DNA of 64,000 nucleotides from Lunularia cruciata (lineage: Eukaryota > Streptophyta > Marchantiopsida > Lunulariales > Lunulariaceae), in assembly GCA_948567375.1 (NCBI GenBank), contig OX419761.1, forward strand, positions 13,022,501 to 13,086,500, read 5' to 3'. A program made the position numbers and the translations under genes. This document shows positions 23,701 to 35,484 of this stretch, piece after piece. Numbering within the stretch: position 1 is the stretch's first letter; every line of letters begins with the position of its first letter. The notes beneath the pieces were generated by a model. The model was not told where the DNA came from and searched no databases. It saw nothing but the letters and a program-made list of their open reading frames with translations.

Positions 23701-24129
23701 TTAGGACATGATTATTACTCGAAAGCTCAGAAATGTTATGAGCAACCAGCCAGCTCGACGTACAGCGTGATTAAATTGGCGTACTGAAAGGGGATTGCTT
23801 TCGTTTCATTCCTGGCTAACCAATTGTGAAATAGGGGTCCGTAAGATGGCTGAGCAATACAACAATATCTACAAACGTACCTGAGATGTTGTAATAAGTC
23901 CGGTTCCTTTATAAAGGCAGTCAATGACCAAGCAGCTAAGAGCAAAGTAAGACAACCTAGTGAAAGACGAGTTGCTGGGTCACACTCGCAAATGTTGGAC
24001 AGCTGAGAATGTGTAGCGGGTTCGACGTAGGTCATTTGCCGTAGTAATTAGCCTTATGAACAGCTTTAGCGTTGAACGTCCTGGGAGCCCTGGTGCTGCT
24101 GAACTCGAATTCTACTTAGATTGTGGTTT
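20746..24129. other. Between genes of island 1; Cys-rich minus ORF at 22,849-23,157
   Basis: No identified gene. The most notable frame is 102 codons on the minus strand at 22,849-23,157. It has a hydrophobic start (MFPQVLLALISFTSV) and about twelve cysteines, including KCGPTC and CGYCREHC. Its frame is closed by a stop just after a plausible acceptor (TATTTTGCAG near 23,230), and an overlapping frame is also open, so coding status is open. Other frames (20,992-21,258; 21,538-21,786; 22,456-22,653; 23,295-23,489, all plus) show no motif. Confidence 0.3.
21897..21914. repeat. 18-bp perfect palindrome
   Basis: CGAAGGTCGCGACCTTCG is its own reverse complement, in otherwise ordinary sequence. 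No role can be assigned. It might be a dimeric factor site or a hairpin. Confidence 0.9.
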
Positions 24130-27013
24130 TTAAGTTGTCGAACGCGCAGTAAGCAAGCGCCCAAAACTCTCGCCAATCTCATATTTGGCGGATTCTGACA
24201 CAGGTTTTTCTCCAATGTAGAGATCGAAAAATGCCCCTGAGACAAAATGAAGTAGTCAGTTTTCCCCATCCATGCAGGTGAATCCATGGAAGCAAGGGAA
24301 ACAAGCAAACACTAACTACAAGTCGCGGAGTCCATTGAAGTTTCTCTAAGAAGAATGTAATCCCAGCAAGAATGTCAATGTCAAGTCAGGATGACGTCCA
24401 TGTTTGCAGATGGCTATTGTTATTGTTTTCCAAGGTGACATATTCTATTCTAGTGTACTTACGGCAAAGATGATGGCTGATAACTGTCCCAATTCTATGA
24501 CCGCCAACTGCCACATAACAGAAGAAGAATCGATTATTTACGATGAAAGTTGGAACTGATAACCACAAATTCGCAATTCAAGGACTTCGACATTGAGATG
24601 GATTCGACGGCTCTTACTTTCAGTTTGAAGAGCACCCCCTGGCTGCCAGCGGAAGTCAATTGTAGTTCCCTGTTTGCAGGGACAAAAGCAGACGAGTTCA
24701 GTCATCTATTCTCCCATCTCACATCCTAGTACCAACAAGAACGTGAAGAATGAAAACAACGTATACTTGAACACAGGAACTATGCTTACCCGAAAAATTC
24801 TAACATCCTCGGACATGAGGGAGCAAAAGTCGTGTAATCCTTCGTCGTCTTCTACACCCTTGATCTGCACAAGCATGATCGCATCCTTACTTTCATGCAA
24901 CTGAGTTACCACCAAAATCATGTCTTTAACTTGACCAGAAGGAAGATGTGAAACAATCAGCAAAATGGGAATGACCAACTTACTCTTTTAAGTCTCAACT
25001 TCAACGAAGTCTCGAATGCACTGCATAGCACCAACAGAGAGTCAGTTTAATTCGTTCTTCTCTAATTTGACCTTTCATTTCAAGATCATGCAATAGAGAG
25101 CCTTCCTACATCAGTTGATATGTTCTTAGTGAGAATCTCACCTGCGGACCATTGCCATATTAAGTCCCTTGTAGTGCACTACAAGCCGAACTGTCATACC
25201 ATCACCTTGACTGCAATGTCAAGTGAGTTAAGATAAGTTAAGCCCCCAAGTTACAGAGCTGACGGCAATAGGAAAAACCGACAGAGAAACATCATAGATG
25301 ATTCTAACGAATTTACTAGGAGGTTAGTCCAGTGGCCAGAAGGAAACTGTATGTGGTCGTGCATCCACCTAAGTAGATCGTCGTAGAACTCTGGTCGATA
25401 TTTCAGTTCCTCAGGGGGTACTCCTGCGTACTTATGTCCAAGTTTAGCTCGTAAGTGCTCGGGCTCCACATCTGCAAACATCTCAAACGTGACAAGTTGC
25501 TTGGCGACTCAGCTATATGTCTGCAGCATCAACAGCTATACTCTTTGTTCCTTGGATGTTTCTCTTGCATGCTGGCAGAAGGATGGAGGATTAATACGAA
25601 GAATTGGGATGGGACATTCTGTTCCTTGAAATATGTCACGACAGATGTATCATAGAGGAGAATAAAAACTTACAGAGGCCAAAAGCATAAATCATAATTG
25701 ATTTCACTCGGATAATAGTTTTTGCACGAGAACCTACACCCGCCAGTACCTGTTTGAAAGCACCGCACCATCAGATTTATTTATGGCAACTATAACAACC
25801 ATAGTAAGTCAAGATAACGAGGATACGACTGGCTCACTTCGCAGGATGAAGCCTAAGTCTGAGAGGCAAAGATGAACCCTAAGTCTCAGAGATAGGGGTG
25901 ATATATTTGATGTGTGGGCATTGAACTTCTCCATGGATTATTTCTTTCAAAATTTTTTTTAAAGATTATAGTCGCGAGAGTCACCTGGTAAGTTTTCTGA
26001 TCGCCGACTTCTGTACCCGATTCGCCAAAGAGAAGATAAGAAGGGAAGCTGACACCGGTTTTAGGCTCCACAGTGACTCCGTGTTTGGGGATTTTTTCGC
26101 TCATCTTAGCCTGAATTTTAATCGTCTCCTCCACAGCTTTCACCATGCATGCATTCTCGATCTCCATGTCACAGGGAGCTGGCAGGAGTAGATTCGAAGG
26201 TCTGCCACAAATACAACAAAAGAAAAATTAAAAAGTGAGATTCAAACGACACCTTTTTGGCTTCTCCATCTTCGTGAATAAACGTTATCAGCGTGTAAAG
26301 CTGATCCTAGATGATCAGCTAATAAACAAGGTAGCAGTATACCTCCTATAAACTAATTGTATCTTGAAACTAACATAAGTCGATCGCTTCCTTTGGGAGC
26401 CAATAAAATCCATTGCTATATAACAGTACCTGCTAGCGAGGATGTGATAATGCTACGCCAGAAAGACTTACGGGTTCAAAAGTGGAGGCAAAAGCGCCGC
26501 AAGAATTGTAGACAACGTATTCCGGTCTCTTATTCTCCCTAGTCCTCCGAGAAGTGCGGACGTAACTCGCGTAAAGAATACCGTGGCAGAGCTTCCTCTG
26601 CTTTGTCTACTTCCATAGGTGCTAACAGCAGCTTTGAATTCTGTCACTTCTGTACCCATTTTGACACCTGCATCTCGCTTCAACTGTCGTCGATTCTTTT
26701 TGCGCCTTTTCTCAAAATTGGTCGGCCCTCCCTTTCCCAGTAACCGCAGCAACCCTCCAGCGGCTTGTAATACAGCGTTTAATCCACCTCCAATTGCAGC
26801 TTTTCCTGCACTAGGACTGAAGCTGGATAGAGGGAATGGTTTAGAAGTTTGGCCCGAGGCAGGCGTTGGAGTCGACCCGAGACGCGATCCAGATTGAGAG
26901 CCAGGTCCGGGTCCGGGGGAGCAGGAGCTTGAGTTGGACCATTTGGCACCAGGCTTAAAAGGCGGCGATGCATTGAAAACCCAGTTCGGAAGACCAGGCC
27001 AGTTTCCCTGCAT
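24130..27013 (-). CDS. Chalcone-isomerase-fold fatty-acid-binding protein (FAP-like), 440 aa, ten exons
   Basis: Exons on the minus strand: 27,013-26,472; 26,201-25,985; 25,749-25,674; 25,471-25,369; 25,210-25,142; 25,020-24,984; 24,864-24,790; 24,669-24,618; 24,507-24,463; 24,236-24,130. All introns are GT-AG and phase holds at all nine junctions (1,323 coding bases). The CHI domain begins about residue 210 with VEPKTGVSFPSYL. Then come GVGSRAKTIIRVKSIMIYAF, LYVEPEHLRAKLGHKYAGVP, MTVRLVVHYKGLNMAMVR, AFETSLKLRLKR, GTTIDFRWQPGG and RAFFDLYIGEKPVSE. The Arg of GSR and the Tyr 13 residues on correspond, as I recall, to the fatty-acid contacts of Arabidopsis FAP1. Plant FAPs bind fatty acids in plastids. 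The 180-residue first exon is Ser/Pro/Gly-rich with a hydrophobic stretch and a basic block. A long N-terminal extension suggests the FAP2 branch. The upstream frame has no earlier ATG. Confidence 0.88.
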
Positions 27014-27138
27014 CTCGAAAATATCCAACCACCTCCTGCTTGGTTGGATACGAAGCTCAAAAATTCTTCGTTTCAAACCTACTTCAAGTCACTGCAACAA
27101 CAAATAACATTTAAGCAGTCAGTTCCTCCATTAACCCG

Positions 27139-27144
27139 TTTATA
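27139..27144 (-). promoter_or_regulatory. Possible TATA box of the FAP-like gene
   Basis: TATAAA on the minus strand, 126 bp before the ATG at 27,013. A start about 30 bp downstream would leave a leader of about 95 bases containing one short upstream ATG. Confidence 0.35.
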
Positions 27145-28657
27145 TGCCGACTGCAGAGGCACAGAAACCAACACCACTCGCCTACTGTTATCTGTCCCTT
27201 ATCGGCCAGATACCACAATAGGAGTGAAGTTGAATCGTATTGCGGATGTCTCGTTACTGGTCTCAAGCAGCTGCATCAAGAACTCCTGTGATACCAACTC
27301 TGGCAACTAACATATTTTGGCAGTCATTGTGCCTCCTTACGAACCTAATCCAATGACGGATTTCCCGGAAATCTGCCGATTGCCAAACAGCATGCCAGAA
27401 ACAGCTTCTTGCCTGTCTTTAAATTATCGAATTATCGCTTTCGGCGTAGAACCAGCTCCAGAGCCGCAATGAATGTAATGTCGAGGCTTGCAACGTCCTG
27501 TTCCAACAATATATTGCACTAGTTGATTCTTCTTCCTTGTCATGATGACTTTCGCTTGAATAGGAACCAGGCATGATTGTTTCGATACATGCGCCAAGTA
27601 ATCTGTAACCATTACTCTGATGCAACAACAAAAACAAGAAGAAGAACATAGAAAACCATTCCTAGGCAACAAGGAGGTTTGTTTTAAGCTACAAAAAAAA
27701 TCCCACCTGAAAGTCACTGAGGGAGAGCCACTGTTAAGAACCAGGCGAGGGAAGATTCGGGAAGACTGGTACCGGACAAGCAGTTCGCTGCACAGAATGT
27801 ACGCAAGCCCAATTTTTGACCCTTGAGCTCTGAGTAGCCACATATATCAACGGCGATCCGTCAGATCAACCTCCTCCTTCAGTTCAAGCTCATCGGAACT
27901 CCTCTCCATCTACTCACTACCTCACCTACTACTTGTCAATTCCAACTCCGCATCATTCAACCACGTCAATCATTCACTCAATCACTCACTCGCTCACCAC
28001 ACCGACGTCCACGCTCCTGTAACTTCTTCCGCATCTTACATTAACACTCTCGTAGCTCCCACCACAAAATGTAGCCGCCTCCGCTTCGCTCCTTATGATG
28101 TGTTAAACTACAAATCACCGGCGAAGCGCGCCTGCCTTCCCTTCTCTCCCCTCCCCCGCTCCGCACTCTCCTTCCGCTTCCCCCGGTACTAATTAGACAA
28201 CCGCTCTCATTCCACTGAGTGTTCTTCACTGCTGCTCCACATTCCATTCAATAGGCGTCCTCCAGCTCCTACGCGCCTCCAGTTCTGTCCACTTCTTCCG
28301 CTTCTGTCGTCAACACGCTGCATTCTCTCCCTTCCGCTCCCCTCGTTCAGTCACTTGAGCCTCAACTATCCGTCCGTCCACTCTTCTTCTCCTGCTGTCA
28401 AACGCACATGACATCACCTACTCCCGCGCCTATCACAGGAGTTCTGGGCAGCATATTCTCGGACATGGACTTGTGGATCTTGGAGGATCGATGGACGGCG
28501 TCTGTGAGCGCATGTTCTCACCTGACATGCAGTGCCATGATCAATATGGACGTCACCTACCACTGATGTTCGGCCTGGTTCTCCTGCTGTCTCTGTGGCC
28601 ACTCGAACTCGCCCTCATGTCGAGGAAAGTGTCATTGGTCCCCCTTATACATGGGCT

Positions 28658-28672
28658 CGGGAAACTTTCCCG
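28658..28672. repeat. Short inverted repeat
   Basis: CGGGAAACTTTCCCG, seven-base arms around one base. One of two CCCGG-type hairpins in 200 bp. Confidence 0.85.
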
Positions 28673-28820
28673 AAGAACCTGTCTTTCGGACGAAAAGGCC
28701 GGAGATAAAGAATTCTTTGGTGTACACAACACTGCGGGGAGATTCCCGGCTGAAGAACTGAAAACTACCTGGTCTTCGCCTTGTATCTTCTTTCTCCATG
28801 CCGAGAAAACTCAAAGTCTT

Positions 28821-28847
28821 CCGGGACAAATTTAGTCTATGTCCCGG
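28821..28847. repeat. Inverted repeat with 8-bp arms
   Basis: CCGGGACA at 28,821-28,828 and TGTCCCGG at 28,840-28,847, with an 11-base loop. It lies about 90 bases left of the element C remains. Confidence 0.85.
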
Positions 28848-28959
28848 GGCTCCGAGAATGTTATTCCCAGGGTTCCGCACGGAACATGCGGTAGCGCAAA
28901 AGTATTTTTTTCCTTCTAGTTCGATGTTTTTATCTTTTCCAATGCATGAATTTCAAACA

Positions 28960-29440
28960 TAATTATATCATGATATTTGCAGCGCGGAAGTTACTTTGTT
29001 GGGTTGTAATGATAATTTTGATCGTCGTAGTTATTTTAGTTGTTTTTCACGGATTGCGTGAGGGTGGCTACATTTCATGTTAGGTAACTTACCACATCAT
29101 TGTCTCATGTTTCATCCGCATCGTCAATTGCCCTATTAGTGCTGGAGACCTAGATCAAAGAAAGAAGATTATTTTGTTAGGAGACCTAGATCAAAGAAAG
29201 AAGATTAAAGAAGATTATTTTGAACTTCTGAGAGTTTATTTCTTTGATTTTGAGTTTTTGAATTCCTGGTCATGGTAGACAAACATCACTTAGAATATTT
29301 TTGCTAGAGTGGATGTGGATTGATGGTAATCAGTGCTTGATTGTTGGTAAATAGTTGCACGGAAGATCAAGTTCAGGTTTGATATGAGTATGATTCGAGT
29401 GGAAAAATGTATCGATTATATAAAAAAATAAGGGTAAGAG
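28960..29440 (+). repeat. 5' LTR-C, truncated
   Basis: Aligns with 35,600-36,029 and 52,690-53,100 through blocks such as TAGTTATTTTGG, GGAGACCTAGATCAA and CTAGAGTGG(G/A)TGTGG. The part matching 35,485-35,590 is missing. It carries a private 36-bp tandem duplication at about 29,144-29,222. Confidence 0.6.
29144..29222 (+). repeat. 36-bp tandem duplication inside LTR-C
   Basis: GGAGACCTAGATCAAAGAAA occurs twice in direct succession and is followed by a further partial repeat (AAGAAGATTA). Absent from the LTR-C copies at 35,485 and 52,690. Confidence 0.85.
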
Positions 29441-30324
29441 GGAAATTGAATGTAGGAATTAAAGACGTTGGTGATATCTCCAAGTATGGTGGATAGTTGA
29501 TAATTCAAACGTGGTTTTAGATTTCTTTGAGAATGATTGTATGCGGAAACACTATTTGAGTTGATGTAGAATGGGGCATACAATATGTAGAAGCACTATC
29601 TAAAATTTTCAAAATTGATCAATTTTGAATCAATGGATGTCAATTTGAGAGCAAGAGAGTGAAATAAGTGACCTCAGTGTTGCGAATTGGACTTGATTGG
29701 CTAAAAAAATTTATGGATTTGTGCACTCATCCCCTTGAATTAGAAATTTGGAGATCTCCATCTTCTCAATTTAGCCCAAGTTGATAGTTAGTAGAGGATA
29801 TGGCAATCAATCAACTATAGAAGAGGTACATCAGATGGGCAAGGGTTATGTAGATTCCGGAGTCAAATTGGTGGAAGTTGGCTAGAGTTAGAGGTTGCCC
29901 GGATTGCCATACCTAGTGCTCAGTTGGTTAAGGTTGGCCAGATTTGGAGAAGGTTCAAATTGGCAAGAAAAAAGGCCTCATTTGGCTAGAGTTGAAGGTC
30001 GCACGAATTGCCCTAATTAGTGCTTGAGTTGGTGAAGGTTGGCTAGATTTGGAGAGGATTTGAATTCACCATAAGAAAAGCCTCATTTTGCTTAATTTTG
30101 GTATTTGGCTAGACTTGAAGAGGGTTCAAATTGGCAAGAAGAAAGGCTTCATTTGGTTGAATTTTTGCAGTTAGAGGCTTTGAGATATAGGGCAATATGC
30201 TAGAGAGGCTATGGAGGCCTAGAAAGACAAACAAGCCAACTTGCTAGCTAGGTTAGATGAGTTTTTTGGTAATTTATGATCATCATTTGGCAAAATCTGC
30301 ACACTCTCCTAGATTGTGCATAAT

Positions 30325-30389
30325 AGAGTTTGAATACTAGATCTTTGGTTCTTAGGTTGGTGTTTTAGTCAACTGGTCACACTCACTTG
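30325..30389 (-). repeat. tRNA-like (SINE-head-like) block in the element C leader, degraded
   Basis: Homologous to the better preserved block at 53,880-53,949 but with a damaged B box (AGTATTCAAACTC) and A box. Flanking sequence is shared between the two copies, so the block moved with element C. Confidence 0.5.
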
Positions 30390-30470
30390 TTGTCATAATG
30401 ATTGATAGATTGATACCTATACACATGTAACTTTGGTCATGAGAGGTAGTTTGATCCCATCCTTGGCAAT

Positions 30471-31055
30471 TATAATACTATTAGCTAGATATATTATCTA
30501 GAGATGAAATTTGTCTTGGTAACATTTGGAAGGATATTATATATGATGGACTAAATAGATAAGATAGTAGTGTCACCAAAAGAACATTTGCACTAATAGA
30601 TCAAGAGCCAAAAACACCTTGAAAACTTTAGAGCTAATTTTAGAGGCCAAATGGAGGAATTAGACCTTAAAAATAAAAAGAATTCCCTCCCTTCAAGGAA
30701 GAAGGCTTGTGTTCTCCTCCACTATTTGTCTCATCAAGAGCTTCTTAACAATATCTCACCCATGCAATTTTGAGCTTCTTACAAAAAGATTCCTTTTGGT
30801 CAAACTTGTTTGACAAACCAAATAGGACAATAATAGACACATCATCCATCCATGCAACTAATCTAAGGGTGGAGCTCACTAACATGTCACCAATCCATCT
30901 ATCTGATCCAAGGATGGAGCTTCCTTTGAAGGACTACTCTTTGTTATATAATAAAGACAAGATGCTCCTTTGAGGCATCAGAGTATTGAGTGTGAAACTT
31001 TGTGTTTCTTTTCTTGTGTTTCTCTTGAGGGTTTTTCTATCCTTTGAATATTACA
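30471..31055 (+). repeat. LTR-B, probably solo, inside element C
   Basis: Homologous to LTR-B copies through most of its length and ends AATATTACA. The expected TG start has become TA. Flanks GCAAT (left) and GATTT (right) do not give a clean duplication. It lies near, but not at, the place of the independent insertion at 54,362 in the second element C copy. Confidence 0.65.
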
Positions 31056-32850
31056 GATTTGGAGGATGAGTAGGATTGTTCTATCTACCTTGAATGTTCC
31101 ATTGTAGAGTTTTGAGTAGGCATTACAATAACATATAAATTAGTTAGTGCATCAGGCTTGGAATGGAGACTTTGTACCACCAGGATATTAATGTGAAGAT
31201 GACACTCTAAAGTCTATTATCTTGTCACCTTCACCACACTTATTGCTTGGTAATATCCAATAGAGAGAGTATGCCTATTAGAGTTGTTTGGTGGGATAAG
31301 AATTGGACTAGCTACAATACTATAGGCAAGTATATAGGTTCAAAGGTGCTTTTATGTGGAGAGAAATGAGATTGCTAGGTGAGTCTCTCTATATCATGTG
31401 GCACACTTGGCCTATTTATCTTGAGTTATTACCAATGTCAACAATTAGGGGTTACTAACTTTACTAGCAAACATTTCCTTGTTGGAGTATAAGAAAATTA
31501 GAGAGCCATGGTCCCATTTATTTGGTGATTTTTGGATGGCCATGTCAAGGACATATCCATGCTAGCCAAAGTTAGGGTCTACAAAATCTTCATTTTGATG
31601 TGTTTTGGAAGATGTTACATATACAACATCTCCAAGTTCATGATTCTATTTCTCCAACCTACATTTTGGAAATTTCCTTTGATGGGTGATTCTTGTACAC
31701 AAGGTGGTGAGTATACATCAAGTCTATTATTGTATAGAACCTATTCTGTTGTTGGATGTAGCTAGAGTGGGATCACGGGTTCATTATCTTTGTCTTTGGT
31801 GAACAAACCTCTTACCTAGAGAGGTTCTATAATGTGCTTATGATGGGATTCAACAAGTAGACCATCTTACTATTAATGATATTTTGGATGTTGAGCGCCA
31901 ATCCCAAAATGATGGTAGTAGTTGATAGGTCATCTCTTGCAATGTTGAACCTTGTTGGATAGCTCAAAGTTGCTTTACCCACAGTCATGAGTTTCCCAAG
32001 CTCCCATGCTTTTCAAGAGGGAGGTCTTGGACTTATTTAAGACTCACAATTATAGTAGTTGGTGGAGCCTAATACTAATGAGAGAGAGCGGGCAATGGAT
32101 TTTTGTACTTGTATTACCATTGTTACAATAGTGTAAGAGGCATCCAAGCGTTAGTTGTTAGGTTAGGCTGTGGACCTTACTTGTTTGACATGGATTGTGA
32201 AACTTGGCTTGGAAAAGTAGTGTAGGATGTGCTTGATAGACATCACCACTAAGACACTTTTGAGTTCTATGCCTATCAAGATGATTTAGGTATATGTTAG
32301 GTATGATGGACCAAGTGGGCATGGTATTCTTAGGACATAACCAATGGCTAGTAATGAGAGTGGTCTACTTGAGATCCATCCAAGTGAGTGTGATCTACTT
32401 GGGTTACACCCTTGGTCTACTCGAGATGTAGCTAGAGGACATATGGAGCTTGCAGCTAGAGTAGAGGGATTTTTTCACTAAGGTTAGGGACTCTAGTAGT
32501 TGGGAGCATCCCAAGGGTCCAATTTAGCAACCAATCAAAGCAACTTCCACTCCTATATCAATTACAAAGGATAGTTGGGAGCCAAACATTGGATCCAAGC
32601 TTACAAGAGGAGAAAGAAGGAGAGTTTGGAGGTTCTTGAGGAGCTGCAAAAGTTGTTTTGCCTTCAATATGAAGGATTTAGGTGCTTCAAAAGGACTTAG
32701 TATTTAGATTGAGATGACTAGTGATACACCAATTTTTTTTACATTCCTACAAATATAAGGATATGGAGAGAGCATTGATTTAGAGCCGGATTAGAGACCT
32801 TTTTGAGGTTGGTATGGTGGCAATTTCATATAGAGAGTATGTTTCAACTA
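31056..32850 (+). pseudogene. Element C gag/protease region, unreadable
   Basis: Stop-rich in all frames. Short open pieces (31,532-31,765 plus) show no clear gag or protease motif. Position between leader and RT is the only reason for the call. Confidence 0.4.
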
Positions 32851-32859
32851 CAATGATGC

Positions 32860-34005
32860 CAACCAAGAAAGATATGCATGACAACTATATAGATAGGTGT
32901 ATGTGTAGAGATTACCGACCCATCAACCAAAAAAACCATGGTTGATTAATATGCCATGCCTACAACAGATAATATCTTTGATGAGATTGGGCATGCAAGG
33001 TCTTCAATACTTTGGATCTTTAAGAAGAATATCTTCAATTGCCTATCAAGGAGGAAGACAAATCCAAGATAACATTTTAGGCTATTGATCCTCATAGCAA
33101 GGATGTATTATATCAATGGATTTTCTTACCATTTGGGATAAGGAACATTTCTATCAAGTCATGGATATAATCCTAGCAAGATTGGATTTTACTTGGTGCT
33201 ATATTGATAATATTTTGGTCTATAGCACTATTATGAAAGAGCATGAGAGATATTTGTTTGAGGGGTTTGAGAGGTTGAGATATTATGGATTCAAATTACA
33301 TTTTGGGAAGCGTAGATTCTTCCACAAGTAAATTGAGTATTTGGGTCAAACTATGTACCTTGGAGGACTTGGTATTTAGCAGACCAAGGTAGAGGCTATT
33401 GCACATATTCCTCAACCTACAAATGTGAGTAGAGTGCCAACATTCATTGGGTTGGTGAACTTCTTTTCCAATATATTGAGAAGATTTAGTGCCATTGCCA
33501 AGGCCTTGACAAAGCTGATCAAGCTTACACAAGAGTGGTGTTGGGAAGATGAGCAGGAGAGAGCTTGTATAGAGCTCAAAGAGAGGTTGATATTTTCCTC
33601 TATTCTTAGGAGAACAATTAGAGGACAGCCATTATAAGTTTGTATTGATTGGAGTACATTGGGGCTTGGAGCAGTGCTCACCTAGTAGGATGATGTGGGA
33701 AAGGAGTTTGTGGTGGCCTATGCTAGTCACTCCAACAATTCAACAAATGCAAAGTATGGGTCATATGAGAGAGAGTGCTTGGCAACAATATGGGTAGTAG
33801 CACATTTCTGATGTTACTTATTTGGTAACTCCTTCACTCTCATCATTGATCATCAACTACTGAAGTAGTTGATGTAATCTGACAAGCTTTCAAGGAAGCT
33901 TGCACAATAGGCTCTGATTTTAGAAAAGTATGATTTCATGGTTATTCATAAACATGGAGTGGTGAACCATGATATTGATGGGTTAAGTAGAAACCCCATG
34001 TCTTA
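32860..34005 (+). pseudogene. Element C reverse transcriptase and RNaseH
   Basis: Readable pieces: MCRDYRPINQK (32,899), YIDNILVYS (33,201) with YIDN where the RT YxDD active site should be, KHERYLFEGF-type helix, IEYLGQTMYL, VSRVPTFIGLVNFFSNILRR (33,426) and CIDWSTLGLGAVL (RNaseH start, 33,641). Then come YASHSNNSTNAKYGSYERE (33,720), FTLIIDHQLLK and VVNHDIDGLSRNPMS (33,959). Frames are broken by stops. The order and motifs are typical of Ty3/gypsy RT-RNaseH. Confidence 0.8.
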
Positions 34006-34578
34006 ACCAATAGGATCAGACCAAAGCATCTTGGCATGGTGAGACAAATGAGGAGATGGTGCTAGGTTGGCATGCATCTACCTTTCTATGTATATTTTTT
34101 GATCCCTTGGTGGTATCTCTTTTAGAATATACAAGAGGAGTTGTTGAAGTCACAAATCTAGAGGGTGGAGATATTGTACATGTTAGCAAGATATTTATGA
34201 TGATGTCTTAGTGATGTATTACTTTGCATTGGTGCTATGGGTGGTACAATTGGTGCCAAGGAGAGAGACCATATTCTTAAGCAAGCCAAGCAGTTTAGAT
34301 TGGAGTGCAAACACCTTCTTTGTGTGTGGGAAGATGATAGAATGCAAGTAGCACCACTTCCATCTCAAGGACCACATGAGGAGTACATAAGTACATCATG
34401 CTCATGAGGAGCTAGGACATTTTGGAGTATATATATATATATATAGCTTACTTTAGAGTCATTATTGGTGGTACAATATGCAAACCAATGTATAACAATA
34501 ATTATTATCAGATGTGTGGTTTATGACCAAGTTAGAGCATCATTTAATACTCTTACACCATAATTACACCCATTGCCT

Positions 34579-34925
34579 ATCATGGGATTGGGTTACCATT
34601 GGAGTTTGGACTTTGTTGGATCTTTACCATTGATTGTGAAACATCATCAATATATTTTGGTTATGGTAGACTATTTCTCCAAGTGGATTGAGTTGGTGGC
34701 ACTTCCTAATAACTCCAATGAAGGGATGGCTTACTTGTTCTTGGATTAGATTCTTAGTCATTTTGGTGCACCAACTAAGGTTTTGATTGATTAGGGTATA
34801 AAGTTCATGGGGAAGCTTCAAGTTTTGTGTGATAAGTCCTTGATTGATAATTATATTACCTCTTGAGATCACCCTAGGGCAGATGGTTTAGTAGAGAGAG
34901 TGATTTAGATGGTGAAGAGAGGAAC
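34579..34925 (+). pseudogene. Element C integrase core
   Basis: One frame reads IMGLGYHWSLDFVGSLPL, ILVMVDYFSKWIELVALP, THFGAPTKVLID-like and HPRADGLVERVI. All three DD-E residues are present: Asp in SLDFVG, Asp in VLID and Glu in LVERV. Stops replace at least three residues. It catalysed strand transfer of element DNA into the host genome. Confidence 0.8.
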
Positions 34926-35484
34926 GTGTCAATATGGTTTGTAGAGGCCACTTGGGAGATCGGGATATCCAATTACCTTGGTTGTCCATGGGTTGTTGGT
35001 TCAGCTATCAAGTCTCCTTAGCATCCTTCTTTTCCTTACTTTCTACTCTATGGATGAAATCTAGATTTACCTCTAGCCATTTGTCGTGATATTATTATTA
35101 GAAGGATCATGTGCACAATTGTGCATCATGCCACCTCCTAAATATTGATGAAACTACTACCCAATCATGACACTTATATATGCATGCTTGTGGTGTATAT
35201 TATGCGGCTCTTTTGGTGGAACTACTAGTATGTTGGTGTGTAATAGCCGTTTGAGAGGATGGCAACATGTGGCATGTTTAACTCCTCCCTTCATGATGGT
35301 TCCTCAAGATAATGCTTATATCTTAGATATACTTGACTTATAGCTATTTCACCTTTTATATGATATAGATTGCAAACAAAGAAATAATGAGGGGGCTTGA
35401 TAGCACCCAACCTCTTGATCTTGGCTCACCATAGGTCATATCACATATTTGGAGTAGATGATTATCTGGAGTTGGGGAGGCAAT

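Larger units (their letters stand above)
27145..28935. other. Upstream of the FAP-like gene; C/T-rich stretch and an open frame
   Basis: 27,850-28,400 is strongly C/T-rich on the plus strand, as in plant leaders. After it a plus frame is open from about 28,386 to 28,835. It has a hydrophobic segment (LPLMFGLVLLLSLWPLELAL) but no recognised domain, and it overlaps another short ATG frame from 28,408. It could be a divergent gene's first exon or chance. The frame runs into the hairpins at 28,658-28,847. Confidence 0.3.

Noticed and set aside
30471-31055. LTR-B as the true 5' LTR of element C
   Set aside because: Element C ends in LTR-C on the right, LTR-C also occurs on the left, and the LTR-B in copy 2 has its own target duplication, so LTR-B is an insertion.
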